From contig JASHQM010000056.1 of the NCBI GenBank assembly GCA_030039165.1, positions 1-64,000 on the forward strand: a DNA stretch of 64,000 nucleotides, given 5' to 3'. Positions 39,803 to 48,625 of the stretch are shown here, piece by piece (within the stretch, counting starts at the first letter, position 1; each line of letters begins with the position of its first letter). The DNA is from Candidatus Sulfotelmatobacter sp. GTDB lineage: Bacteria; Acidobacteriota; Terriglobia; Terriglobales; Acidobacteriaceae. Both the position numbers and the translations under genes were made by a program. Below the pieces are notes generated by a model. That model saw only the letters and a list, made by a program, of their open reading frames with translations. It did not search any database and had not been told where the DNA came from.

Positions 39803-41056
39803 ATGAAGGTTCTTATTGTGGTTGGCGCGCGCCCCAATTTTATGAAAGCAGCGCCCATTCTGCGTGCCATCCGCAATCAGAATAGAAGCACAGACGTTAT
39901 CACACCCGTACTTGTGCATACGGGCCAACATTATGACGCGACGATGTCGGACGCTTTCTTCATTGACCTCAACCTTCCCGCTCCCGATATCTGTCTCGGG
40001 GTCGGTCCCGGTTCGCACGCCAGCCAGACCGCGGCCATCATGCAGAAATTTGAAGGCGTTCTGGAAAAAGAGCGTCCCGATATTGTCGTGGTTGTCGGCG
40101 ACGTGAATTCAACGCTCGCGTGTGCCCTGACTACCGCCAAAATGTCGTTCGATTCTGCCGGCAGCCGTCCCCTGCTCGCCCACGTGGAAGCAGGGCTACG
40201 TTCTTTCGATCGATCGATGCCCGAGGAGCTTAACCGGGTAGTAACCGATCATCTGTCTGATTTTCTCTTCGTGACCGAGGAAAGTGGTTTGCGCAATCTG
40301 CAAAACGAAGGGATCCCAGCAGGTCGCATTTTCTTCGCTGGGAATACGATGATCGATTCCCTGCTCGCTTATCTCGAGCAAGCCGAACAGTCGACGATCC
40401 TGCAACGGCTCGGTCTATCGGCTGCGAACGGCTCAACAAGCCCGCGGCCTTATGCATTGCTCACGGTGCATCGCCCGTCCAATGTTGACGACCGCGCCGT
40501 GTTTGTGGAGATTCTCGAAGGCTTGCAGGAAATCGACGACGCCATTATCTTCCCCGCTCATCCGCGGACACAAAAACAAATTCAACGGCTCAAGCTGCAG
40601 TCTTATTTCAGAGCGAATGATCGCAAAACTCAAACCCGGTCGGCTTCCCGGGCGAAGACCAAGATCAAAGCCATCGATCCTCTCGGCTACCTCGATTTTC
40701 TCTGCCTCATGAAGCACGCATCGCTCGTGATTACCGATTCCGGAGGGATTCAGGAGGAAACCACCGGTCTCGGCATACCTTGCGTCACAGTCCGTGGGAA
40801 CACGGAAAGGCCGATTACGCTGAGCAAGGGAACGAATTTGCTTGGAGGCACGCGCCGAGACAGCATTCGCGAAGCCATCCGCCGCCAGCAAAAACGCAGC
40901 CGCAGATTCTCCGTCCCTGATCTGTGGGACGGTAAGGCCGCCGAACGAATCGTCGAAATCCTGCTCCAGCAGTGTGATTTCAGCCGCCCGAATCGGGGCG
41001 CGCCGAATGGCGCTTCGGAGAGAAACTCCCGGTTGTTCGGTTCGCAAAACCAATAA
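39803..41056 (+). CDS. wecB: UDP-N-acetylglucosamine 2-epimerase (non-hydrolysing)
   Basis: A 417-residue GT-B-fold epimerase interconverting UDP-GlcNAc and UDP-ManNAc, or acting on the 2,3-diacetamido-glucuronate form. Recognisable are VVGARPNFMKAAPI, HTGQHYD, GDVNSTLA, HVEAGLRSFDRSMPEELNR and ITDSGGIQEE. GGGAG sits six bases before the ATG. With the dehydrogenase, acetyltransferase and aminotransferase genes at 54725-57593 it would complete a UDP-2,3-diacetamido-mannuronate-type pathway (WlbA-D/WbpB-D-E-I), although it lies 13 kb away from them. Confidence 0.93.
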   Translation: MKVLIVVGARPNFMKAAPILRAIRNQNRSTDVITPVLVHTGQHYDATMSDAFFIDLNLPAPDICLGVGPGSHASQTAAIMQKFEGVLEKERPDIVVVVGDVNSTLACALTTAKMSFDSAGSRPLLAHVEAGLRSFDRSMPEELNRVVTDHLSDFLFVTEESGLRNLQNEGIPAGRIFFAGNTMIDSLLAYLEQAEQSTILQRLGLSAANGSTSPRPYALLTVHRPSNVDDRAVFVEILEGLQEIDDAIIFPAHPRTQKQIQRLKLQSYFRANDRKTQTRSASRAKTKIKAIDPLGYLDFLCLMKHASLVITDSGGIQEETTGLGIPCVTVRGNTERPITLSKGTNLLGGTRRDSIREAIRRQQKRSRRFSVPDLWDGKAAERIVEILLQQCDFSRPNRGAPNGASERNSRLFGSQNQ

Positions 41057-41140
41057 GTGAACTCACGAATCGATCCCATTCCCTAGTCTGGCACGAAGCC
41101 CTGCGTCATAAGAACGATTTTAGTTTTCTCATTGCGACCT

Positions 41141-42397
41141 TCAGGGAACCGCAACTTGCAGAGCGGCGGAATATCCGCTTTCTTGCCCGCTCGTGTTGAC
41201 GGTAGTGGCGACATAGTAATAGGTGACCCCAGACGCCACGGTGCTGTCAGTGTAGGCTGTGTTCTCATCCAGACTGGAATTGATCCTCGAATAGGCCCCC
41301 AGCACAGTGCCACGATACACGTTGTAGCCCGCAATTGAAGCAGAACCACTTGGACTCCAGGAGAGATTGACGCTGTATTGTTGGGTAACCCCGGTTCCGT
41401 TCACTGATTCCGAGACTTGTGGGTCGGACGCATTGCTGGAAAACGTAAGCGAGCCGGAGAAGGTTCCGCTCTTGCTGGGCGAAAAAACCGCATCAAACTG
41501 CACAGTCTCGCCTGCCGCAATCGTTAGGGGAAAGGAAGCTCCCGTAATCGAAAATTGCGTGCTGTTGCTGGTGGCGGACGAAACTGTGACACTGCCTCCA
41601 GTTGCCGTCAAAGTGGAGGGAAGTGTGGTTGTGCTTCCGACATTGACGTCGCCAAAGTTCAGAACTGCGGTGCCGAGGCTGAGCTGTGCGGCAGCGACGG
41701 TTGCGCCTGTACCATTGAGCGGAACCGTTTGCACGCCTGGACCGGTAATCACGACGGTGCCTCCCGTGAGGCCGGCGCTCTGGGGTTTAAAGGTGACATT
41801 TAGAGTGATGCTTTGTCCACCATTGAGCGTCAACGGCAAGGCGGGCGCCTTGAAGGAGAACTCACTGCCTACGGTCTGCAATGCAGACAAAGTCACCCCC
41901 CACGTGCGCGTGTTAGTCAGCACAACGGCCAGCGTCGAACTGCTCCCGACGGCCACCTGCCCGAACGAGAGACTTTCGGGGGCGGCGCTCAGCGCAGTGC
42001 TTCTTACTCCCACACCCCCAGCGGAGAGTTTGAGGCTCGGGTTTGACGCGTTGCTGGTGAACGTGATCTGCCCGCCGGTCCATTGTGTCGCTGTGGGAGA
42101 GAACGTAACGTTAAATCCGGCGCTCTCGCCGGCCGCCAGCACGACCGGCAGAATCTCACCCGACACTGCGAAATTCGAATTGGTGGAGCTGATGGCCGAG
42201 ATCGTCGCGCTGGTTTGACCGGTGTTGGTCAAAACAACCAGTTGAGTTTCCGATTGTCCAATGTCGACCGAGCCAAATCCCACGCTCGCCGGCGAGCAAA
42301 CCAATTGTTGGGCGACCACTTGCGATCGCAGAGTCAATATCACGCCGACGACAATCAGAGTAGAGAGAAACCGACTGCTCGACTGGGGGAGTCGCAT
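41141..42397 (-). CDS. Secreted Ig-like repeat protein (ASPM-SPD-2-Hydin/choice-of-anchor D) with fibronectin-III-like end
   Basis: A 418-residue exported protein. A signal peptide (about 1-29) is followed by three to four tandem beta-sandwich repeats of about 100 residues, each with SFGxVxVGSS, LTNTG-type and VTFxPxxxG motifs. A final domain, SVNLSWSPSGSASIAGYNVYRGT to the end, resembles fibronectin type III. Proteins of this kind are numerous in Acidobacteria and thought to be surface or matrix components; no enzyme domain is present. A shorter paralog follows upstream at 42592-43638. It is convergent with wecB. Confidence 0.85.
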   Translation of the reverse strand: MRLPQSSSRFLSTLIVVGVILTLRSQVVAQQLVCSPASVGFGSVDIGQSETQLVVLTNTGQTSATISAISSTNSNFAVSGEILPVVLAAGESAGFNVTFSPTATQWTGGQITFTSNASNPSLKLSAGGVGVRSTALSAAPESLSFGQVAVGSSSTLAVVLTNTRTWGVTLSALQTVGSEFSFKAPALPLTLNGGQSITLNVTFKPQSAGLTGGTVVITGPGVQTVPLNGTGATVAAAQLSLGTAVLNFGDVNVGSTTTLPSTLTATGGSVTVSSATSNSTQFSITGASFPLTIAAGETVQFDAVFSPSKSGTFSGSLTFSSNASDPQVSESVNGTGVTQQYSVNLSWSPSGSASIAGYNVYRGTVLGAYSRINSSLDENTAYTDSTVASGVTYYYVATTVNTSGQESGYSAALQVAVP

Positions 42398-42591
42398 AAC
42401 TAGGAGTGTGCAACTCCGCGGACTAGCCGCACAGATTCCAATGGTTCAAACACCCCCAGGACCGGAAGTACACTCCGGGAGAAACTAACGGTTTGCTCAT
42501 GAAAATGCGCGGACTTTCATGGGCTACTGCCTGACGCAGGAACCGTCGCTCAAATTGATTGAATGAGCTGAAAACTATGAAAGGATTGGGG

Positions 42592-43638
42592 TTACGGAGC
42601 GGGGATTTGCAGGTTGGAAACGATATTTGAGTAACCGCTTTCTTGATTGCTGGTGTTCACCGCGGTCGTGGCGTAGCAATAGGCTGTACCATCCACCACA
42701 ACCGTATCGGTGTACGCCGTACTCGTGTCCAGCACGGAATTGATTTTGGAGAAAGATCCGCATGCATTGGTATAGATGGCGCGATAGACGTTGTAGCCAG
42801 AGATCTCCGACGAGTCGCTCGCATCCCAGGACAGGCTCACCGAATAGGTGGGCGCATCCGTCCCCGTGCCAGTCAATGTTTCCTGGGTAAATGCGGACTG
42901 TGCGTTGCTTGAAAGGGTTAGGGTCGCGGTTGCCACCCCGACGTTCGACGGGCTGAACGTCACCGTGAACGGAACGCTGTGGCCTGCAGGAATGGTCACC
43001 GGAAGCGAGAGCCCGCTTAGGCTGAACGCTGCATTATTGATGCTCGCTGCAGTAATAGTCACGCTCGCACCATTGGCCGTAAGGCTACCGGAAGAATTGC
43101 CGCTGCTCCCAACAGCCACGCTGCCCACAGGTAGCGTGCCGGGAGGGGAAATGCTGAGTTCTCCCGCGGCCACGGAGGCGGTGCCGGTTCCGCCCAGAGG
43201 AATGGTCAGAGCCGCATCGGATGCGCTCGAGGTAATGGTAACGTTGCCGCTGACGGAACCGGTTGTACTCGGGCTGAACACAACATTGAAGGTTGCGCCC
43301 TGTCCGGGAGAGAGAGACATGGGAGCGCTGATGCCACTTACGCTGAATCCGGTTCCGCTGACTGTAACCTGCGAGATCGCGATGCTGGAAGCGCCTGAAT
43401 TGGTTATCGTCTCGGAGAGGGACTTGCCGCCACCCAGGGTGACGGTGCCAAAGCTAAGGCTGCTTGAGGTCGCTGAGAGCTGGCTGGGAGAAGCGGTATG
43501 GTTCGAACTGTTTCCGCCGTTTCCGCTGCTGCTCACACCTGAGCAGCTGTCGAACAGGATTAGAGGGGCCAATAACCCCAAGATTCCAAGCGTCTTTAAC
43601 GAACCGTCGCGGACGAGTGTCCAGCGCTCTTTCTTCAT
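42592..43638 (-). CDS. Lipoprotein-like Ig-repeat protein (ASPM-SPD-2-Hydin) with fibronectin-III-like end
   Basis: A 348-residue paralog of the product at 41141, with one repeat fewer. The N-terminus has a hydrophobic segment ILGLLAPLILFDSC, with Cys32 in a loose lipobox, then a glycine/serine/asparagine linker, suggesting a surface lipoprotein. Two to three Ig-like repeats follow, then SVSLSWDASDSSEISGYNVYRAI and ESGYSNIVSNLQIPAP. The pair are in the same direction, 194 bases apart, and look like a duplication. The role is unknown; cell-surface or matrix structure is a guess from context. Confidence 0.83.
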   Translation of the reverse strand: MKKERWTLVRDGSLKTLGILGLLAPLILFDSCSGVSSSGNGGNSSNHTASPSQLSATSSSLSFGTVTLGGGKSLSETITNSGASSIAISQVTVSGTGFSVSGISAPMSLSPGQGATFNVVFSPSTTGSVSGNVTITSSASDAALTIPLGGTGTASVAAGELSISPPGTLPVGSVAVGSSGNSSGSLTANGASVTITAASINNAAFSLSGLSLPVTIPAGHSVPFTVTFSPSNVGVATATLTLSSNAQSAFTQETLTGTGTDAPTYSVSLSWDASDSSEISGYNVYRAIYTNACGSFSKINSVLDTSTAYTDTVVVDGTAYCYATTAVNTSNQESGYSNIVSNLQIPAP

Positions 43639-43914
43639 AGCGAACCGACCCTCAAGCCCAATGTGCTTAAGCGAAACGCCTTAAGGAATCCTTATTGCCA
43701 AGAGTGTCGGCCCGGGTGCCTCAAAGTGCTAGATACCAGAGGTACAGGGTGTAGTGCAGGCTGGGCCTTTGAGTCGAGACAGGATGCCTAGTCTACTGTC
43801 TTTTCTTTGGATTACGGCGGCCGGTGAATGCTATCCGGATAGACGCGGTTGTCTTAGCTGAGAAGGAGCGCTGCTTTGGGCGATGGTATCGCTGATTCGA
43901 CCAACCGCCTGCGA
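43639..43914. other. Intergenic region with short inverted repeats
   Basis: This 276-base gap lies between the LuxR-type regulator and the Ig-repeat lipoprotein gene (both minus). A stem-loop of CTTAAGCG/CGcCTTAAG type is at 43666-43685, close to the lipoprotein gene start, and CTCAAAG (43720-43726) is complementary to CTTTGAG (43767-43773). No known riboswitch consensus was matched. Confidence 0.35.
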
Positions 43915-44964
43915 CTAAGCTTCTGCGCGAGCGGCTGCCGGCGGTTTTGGTTGCAGAGAAAGAGTGGGCATTGAGGCAGAGGGTATCTTCTGCTTGGCGA
44001 GCCACATATCTGCCATGCGTTTGGATTCTTCGATTTGTTGCGGCGTCATCCTTTTCATCAATGACTGGCGAGCGTGCAAGGCGCGCTCGGTAGCCAGGGT
44101 ATACCATACGTATGCTTCGACAAGATCCCGAGGAGCATCGCGACGAGTCACATAGAGCTCCGCCAATGCCAGCTGTGCCCCTGGGGCACCCGCCTCTGCC
44201 GATTGCTTGAGCAGATTGACTTCTGCGGGCGTGTAGGCATCGCTATCCCCGCTTTGTGTGCGGGAGGGCGGCGGTGACACTTGGCCCTTGGAATGGCTCA
44301 ACGTCATAAACAGAAGCTCGACACGGCTGGAAACACCAAGCTTGTCAAAGACTCGAAATAGATAGTTCTTGACTGTGTGCTGGCTTAGGTTCATGCGCTT
44401 GGCAATTTCCCGGTTGGTCAACCCCTCGGCAAGGTAACCCACTACTTCCAGCTCGCGAGCCGAGAGCAGGTTAATTCCCGCCGCATTGATCGCGCGCAGT
44501 GCCGGGGCATGAGCTAAAGCGACCATGGCAACTTCTAACTGATGGCTGTTGGCCCAGATCTGCCCCTGATGTACACAACGCACGCACTTGTTTAGCAGTT
44601 CGATCGGGTCGTTCCTGCCAAATACTCCTCGCGCACCTGCACGAAATGCTTGCACGACCGCTTCGTCTTTGGACGAGTCTAACAGTAGCACCGACCGGGT
44701 GACGGGATGTGACGCCGACAATTGTTGTAGAATTTCGAGACCTTGCCCAGGGTGCTCGTCAATGTTCGCGCTGATAACTAGCACATCAATGTCTTGGACC
44801 GCTACGGCTACGGCTGCACCGGAGAGTTCAGAATCGCAGGGAATGACCGCCAGACCAGGATCCCGCCGCAGAGCGTCCGCGACAAGACGAGAATGGATAC
44901 GTGAACTGTCGGCAACGAGAACCCGGACCGAACTTTGTTCCGGATCCCGATGACCTTCCTTCAT
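43915..44964 (-). CDS. LuxR/NarL-type regulator with degenerate receiver and C-terminal Sel1-like region
   Basis: A 349-residue regulator in three parts. A receiver-like domain (about 12-125) has Ser65 at the usual phospho-aspartate position (IDVLVISANID), and the conserved lysine is also not evident. A LuxR helix-turn-helix (about 170-220: LSARELEVVGYLAEGLTNREIAKRMNLSQHTVKNYLFRV) comes next. Last is a Sel1-like helical region (about 250-320: LLKQSAEAGAPGAQLALAELY). ATG 44964 has GAGG upstream; ATG 44976 is also possible. It is divergent from the exopolysaccharide locus across an 861-base gap, so it may control that locus, independent of phosphorylation. Confidence 0.87.
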   Translation of the reverse strand: MKEGHRDPEQSSVRVLVADSSRIHSRLVADALRRDPGLAVIPCDSELSGAAVAVAVQDIDVLVISANIDEHPGQGLEILQQLSASHPVTRSVLLLDSSKDEAVVQAFRAGARGVFGRNDPIELLNKCVRCVHQGQIWANSHQLEVAMVALAHAPALRAINAAGINLLSARELEVVGYLAEGLTNREIAKRMNLSQHTVKNYLFRVFDKLGVSSRVELLFMTLSHSKGQVSPPPSRTQSGDSDAYTPAEVNLLKQSAEAGAPGAQLALAELYVTRRDAPRDLVEAYVWYTLATERALHARQSLMKRMTPQQIEESKRMADMWLAKQKIPSASMPTLSLQPKPPAAARAEA

Positions 44965-45825
44965 CGGTAGCCTCATTTCTGGAGCGAAACCGGCAGTCCC
45001 AATTTCTTACGCAGAATAAAGCTGTAGAACCCGTACAGCGAATCGGATTTTACTCGCCTTGCGCTGATCTGGCAAGAATTTTGCATCGATGTTGCAAGTT
45101 CTTGATTCAGGTTGCAAAGCAATTCAACAAGGCGCTTCACCGGGTTGCATCTATTAGTCCTGACGACATCGTTGGGACCCTTTTTGCTTGCGACCGCTAG
45201 CCGCACGACGCTGCAGGCTATCGGAAGGAAATCAACTCGACACCGGCCTTCATCTCGTTCAGAAGAAGGAGTTTGGCCGTCTGATGCAACCTACAAGCGC
45301 ACACAGGAACTGTTTGTATAGGGGAAACGCGGCCTTAGAAATATCGAATGTGCCTTATTGAGACTGATTTCCGCAGAGGGAGAGAATAATGCCGTCGAGA
45401 CTAAAGACCTCTTGCAATGCGCTGCAATCGGATGTACATTCAAATCACTCTGGCCGAGCCCCCCGATATTACTCTCTTCCATTCCCCCGCAGGCCCGAGT
45501 ACCAAAAGCTAAAGTGTGTGGAATAACGGGACCAAGATCGCAGATGGGACCGACTGGGCGAAGCTGTATCGTTTAGCGAGAAAAAGGACTCCCGTTTGCG
45601 GGGAAGTCGCAACATTGCAACTCCTTGCATGTATATGCGGGTGAGATCACTGTGAGATACACCTAAGGTCGCTGACAAGATTTAGCGAGTTGTAAGATGG
45701 CAAGAATTTTTAGGTTTGTCGTTTTTTCTTAACTCAGCAAGTCTCCCTCCCCCGTTGATCTAACAAATCGTTAACAGGGCGCGTTTACGGGCAAGCTCGA
45801 GAAGCGTGACCCACAGGGCGAAGCT
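44965..45825. promoter_or_regulatory. Long non-coding control region upstream of the exopolysaccharide locus
   Basis: 861 bases lie between the LuxR-type gene and the antiterminator gene. A close sigma-54 promoter match is at 45070-45085, GTTGCAA direct repeats are 20 bases apart at 45091 and 45111, and a second copy of TGGCAAGAATTTT is at 45698. A small frame (45389-45526) with a purine-rich upstream region is possible but unsupported. If 45070 is the start region, the message has a leader of over 700 bases before an RfaH-like gene, a setting where processive antitermination is plausible. Confidence 0.5.
45070..45085 (+). promoter_or_regulatory. Candidate sigma-54 promoter
   Basis: TGGCAAGAATTTTGCA has the GG-N10-GC spacing and matches TGGCAcG-N4-TTGCW at all but one position. 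It points towards the exopolysaccharide genes. The AAA+ regulator encoded at 46414 lacks GAFTGA, so another activator would be needed. Confidence 0.55.
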
Positions 45826-46380
45826 ATGTCCACAAACCTACAAAACTGGTCAAGTCTGGTTCCGGTACCGATAACTCCAGCCCAGTGCGAAAACTGGTAT
45901 GCGCTGCATACTCGTCCTCGCCACGAAAAACTGGTTGCACTTCGACTCAATGAGCGCGGTGTGGACACTTTTCTTCCTATAGTCACCGAGGTGCACCGCT
46001 GGAGCGATCGCAATAAGGTCCTGCAACTTCCGCTATTCACCAGTTACGTGTTTGCCAAGTTTATACCGAATCGAGCGGAGCGCCTGCGCGTGCTGCGCGT
46101 TGGCGGAGTACTCGCATTGGTCGGAAACTGCGGTGAGGGCACTCCCATCCCGAACGAACAAATCGACGCGGTGCGTGCTGTAATCGACAGTGCATTGACT
46201 TGGTCCGTGCATCCTTTTTTGAAAATCGGGCAACGGGTCCGCATTCGCAGCGGCGCGCTCGATGGTTTAGAGGGCGTGCTGGTTTCACGCAATGGAAGTG
46301 ACCGGCTGGTGATTTCAATCGATGCCATCCAAAGATCTCTCGCCGTTCAGGTGGAAGGATACCAAGTCGAAGCCGCCTGA
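45826..46380 (+). CDS. RfaH/NusG-like transcription antiterminator
   Basis: A 184-residue NusG paralog. The NGN domain (about 20-125) begins with NWYALHTRPRHEKLVALRLNERGVDTFLP and contains LFTSYVFAKF. A C-terminal KOW domain (about 132-180) includes KIGQRVRIRSGALDGLEGVLVSR. Such paralogs (RfaH, UpxY, LoaP) load on polymerase in the leader of long polysaccharide operons and suppress termination. It is the first gene of the exopolysaccharide locus, preceded by a long leader, as expected for this role. A recruitment element in the leader was not identified. Confidence 0.92.
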   Translation: MSTNLQNWSSLVPVPITPAQCENWYALHTRPRHEKLVALRLNERGVDTFLPIVTEVHRWSDRNKVLQLPLFTSYVFAKFIPNRAERLRVLRVGGVLALVGNCGEGTPIPNEQIDAVRAVIDSALTWSVHPFLKIGQRVRIRSGALDGLEGVLVSRNGSDRLVISIDAIQRSLAVQVEGYQVEAA

Positions 46381-46413
46381 AACCCCGCTCATCACTGCTG
46401 AAAGAAAATCCTC

Positions 46414-47910
46414 GTGGCGGATTGCACTACTGAAACAGTAAGACTGCTGGCGATAAGCCGAGGCCCGACGTTTCTTCGCCCCCTCTGCTCCGTCGCGGAA
46501 GCGAATTCCTGGCATGTAGAAACCGCCGTCAGCCCGTGGGATGCCATGGAGCGCGTGCAGTCAGGCGTAGCCCCGCATCTGCTGTTGCTGGACCTGCCCC
46601 GGGGCGACAAGGACGGGTTGCACATATTGCGCTGGCTGCGCCGCCTTCGTCCCGATTTGCCGGTGATTGTAGTTTGCTTTCCTGAAGATGCCAGCCACGA
46701 GTTAGAAGCGATGTGTCTCGGCGCCCGGGAAATTCTGGTGCGGCCTTTTGACGAAGCCACGCTCGAATCATCGATTTATCGTCAACTTGTCGCTCCCGGC
46801 AATGGAGAAGAAGAAGCCGGCAGCGACGACGTCGAGGAACTGGGTCCGGACTCGTTTCTTGTGAGCGCAAGCCCGGCCACACGCAAACTGCGAGCGCAAG
46901 CCCGCCTGTTGGCGGAGGCAGACGTTCCCGTTCTCATTCTCGGGGAACCGGGAAGCGGCAAGGAAAGCGTTGCGCGATTGATCCATAAGCTTTCGCTTCG
47001 TTCCGGTTTCAAGTTCCTCAAGGTGAACTGCGCTGATATGCCGGGCGATTTGCTGAGCACTGAACTGTTCGGACCCGATGGATCATCTTCTCCAGACGGG
47101 GGGGTGAGGGTTGCCGGAAAATTTGAGCGCGCAGAAAAGGGCACACTCTTCATTGATGAGATTGCCGAGATGCCGCTCGGCATCCAGGGCAAGCTACTGC
47201 AGGTCCTGCACGAGAGAATCCAGCGTAAGGCGGGAAGCGATACTCCCGTCGATGTTCGCGTCATGGCTGCTTCCAGCGCCAGTATCGACCGTGCCCTGAC
47301 GGAAAGGAAGCTGCGGGAGGATCTGTATTACCGTCTGAGCGCCTTTACCGTTCACGTGCCTCCGCTACGCCAGCGCAAAAGCGAAATCGTTGTCCTGCTA
47401 CGCCATTCAATGCATCAACTGGCAAAACAGTACGGCCTTCCAGAGCGCGAGTTCTCCTCTGCAGCACTGGACGCCTGTCAGAACTATTCCTGGCCGGGGA
47501 ACCTGAAGCAGTTGGAAAACTTCGTGAAGCGCTACCTAGTGGCCGGGGATAAGGAATTAAACCTCGGCGAGGCCGGTCCGGTACACGCCGGCGAAAAGCG
47601 GCACCTTTCGCAACCCCAGGCGACTTGGCTGGCCGGTGAGACTGGAAACGAAGAAGGCGAGTGCGATAGGTCGTTAAAGGCGCTGATCAGGACGGTGAAG
47701 AGCGAAGCCGAAAGAAACGCAATAGCCTCCGCCCTCGAAAAAACTGGCTGGAATCGGAAAGCTGCGGCGCGAATGCTTCGCGTCAGTTACCGAACTTTGC
47801 TGTACAAAATCGAGCAGTACCACATGACCGCCTCCGAATCGTTTCTGTCACCCCTTCCGCGGGGCAAATTTCCTTCCCACGGCGGCAGCCCGTCGAAAGG
47901 AGGAGGCTAG
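46414..47910 (+). CDS. NtrC-like response regulator (AAA+, Fis-type HTH) lacking the GAFTGA loop
   Basis: A 498-residue regulator. The receiver (about 8-125) has phospho-acceptor Asp60 in LLLLDLPRGD. The AAA+ domain has Walker A GEPGSGKE (177-184) and Walker B LFIDEI (245-250). Fis-type helix-turn-helix GWNRKAAARMLRVSYRTLLYKIEQ is at about 444-467. Where sigma-54 activators have GAFTGA, this protein has PDGSSSPDGGVRV (221-233), so contact with sigma-54 is doubtful. PrsR-type regulators occupy this place in PEP-CTERM/exopolysaccharide loci. The start is GTG 46414 with a weak ribosome site. It follows the antiterminator by 33 bases. Confidence 0.88.
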   Translation: MADCTTETVRLLAISRGPTFLRPLCSVAEANSWHVETAVSPWDAMERVQSGVAPHLLLLDLPRGDKDGLHILRWLRRLRPDLPVIVVCFPEDASHELEAMCLGAREILVRPFDEATLESSIYRQLVAPGNGEEEAGSDDVEELGPDSFLVSASPATRKLRAQARLLAEADVPVLILGEPGSGKESVARLIHKLSLRSGFKFLKVNCADMPGDLLSTELFGPDGSSSPDGGVRVAGKFERAEKGTLFIDEIAEMPLGIQGKLLQVLHERIQRKAGSDTPVDVRVMAASSASIDRALTERKLREDLYYRLSAFTVHVPPLRQRKSEIVVLLRHSMHQLAKQYGLPEREFSSAALDACQNYSWPGNLKQLENFVKRYLVAGDKELNLGEAGPVHAGEKRHLSQPQATWLAGETGNEEGECDRSLKALIRTVKSEAERNAIASALEKTGWNRKAAARMLRVSYRTLLYKIEQYHMTASESFLSPLPRGKFPSHGGSPSKGGG

Positions 47911-47957
47911 ACCACATGGACAATCACACGTCCGCTAACAATCGCGAAGGAGTGCTT

Positions 47958-48623
47958 ATGCCTCTGAATGGCTCGACCTTGTGGCTTAGATGGATGGCTT
48001 TGCCCGGCATCTGCCTTTTGCTTTGCAATTGGCTCCTGGCACAAGCTCCGTCCGACAACGCAAAACACCCTAGCACGCTGGTTCAAAGCTCACTGCGCGT
48101 GTCCGAAGCGGATACCCGGCCCGCCAAGCCGCACGACGATAGCTTTGTTATTGGCAATGACGACGTTCTCGCTATCAATGTCTGGAAGGAGCCGGATATT
48201 TCACGATCGATTCCCGTCCGATCGGATGGAAAGATCTCATTGCCGCTGGTGGGAGAACTGCAGGCGAGCGGCCGCACTCCCCTAAAGCTCGAACAGGATA
48301 TTGCGGAGAAGTTGAAGAACTACATTGGCGAGCCAGAAGTCACGGTTATTGTTGAGCAGATTAACAGTCAGAAATTCAACATTCTTGGGCAAGTGAGCCA
48401 CCCCGGTTCTTACCCGCTCACCAACAGCCCGACCGTACTCGATGCGGTGGCGCTCGCCGGCGGCTTCCGGGATTTCGCTAAGCAGAAGTCAATCTATGTC
48501 TTGCGGCAAAATCCTGACGGAAGCCAGACACGAATTCCCTTCAACTACAAAGACATCGTCAAAGGCAAGAACCCGGAGCAGAACGTTAGACTTCAACCGC
48601 GCGATACCATCATCGTCCCCTGA
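47958..48623 (+). CDS. Polysaccharide export protein (Wza family)
   Basis: A 221-residue periplasmic/outer-membrane export protein. The signal peptide is at about 1-29 (hydrophobic LPGICLLLCNWLLAQA). The poly-export domain, FVIGNDDVLAINVWKEPDISRSIPVRSDGKISLPLVGE, is followed by an SLBB domain with NILGQVSHPGSYPL and LDAVALAGGF. Start ATG 47958 has a strong AAGGAG and gives a normal signal peptide; ATG 47916, also with a purine-rich upstream, adds 14 residues. Wza-type proteins form the outer-membrane channel with the Wzz and kinase proteins encoded downstream. Confidence 0.92.
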   Translation: MPLNGSTLWLRWMALPGICLLLCNWLLAQAPSDNAKHPSTLVQSSLRVSEADTRPAKPHDDSFVIGNDDVLAINVWKEPDISRSIPVRSDGKISLPLVGELQASGRTPLKLEQDIAEKLKNYIGEPEVTVIVEQINSQKFNILGQVSHPGSYPLTNSPTVLDAVALAGGFRDFAKQKSIYVLRQNPDGSQTRIPFNYKDIVKGKNPEQNVRLQPRDTIIVP

Positions 48624-48625
48624 AC

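Noticed and set aside
43639..43914. A c-di-GMP (GEMM) riboswitch upstream of the Ig-repeat lipoprotein
   Set aside because: Short complementary arms exist, but the conserved internal loops of GEMM-I could not be matched on either strand.
45389..45526. A 45-residue small protein in the exopolysaccharide leader
   Set aside because: It has a purine-rich upstream region but no recognisable motif, overlaps other short open frames, and coding potential cannot be shown from one sequence.
45698..45713. Second sigma-54 promoter close to the antiterminator gene
   Set aside because: It shares TGGCAAGAATTTT with the 45070 site but lacks the essential GC at -12.
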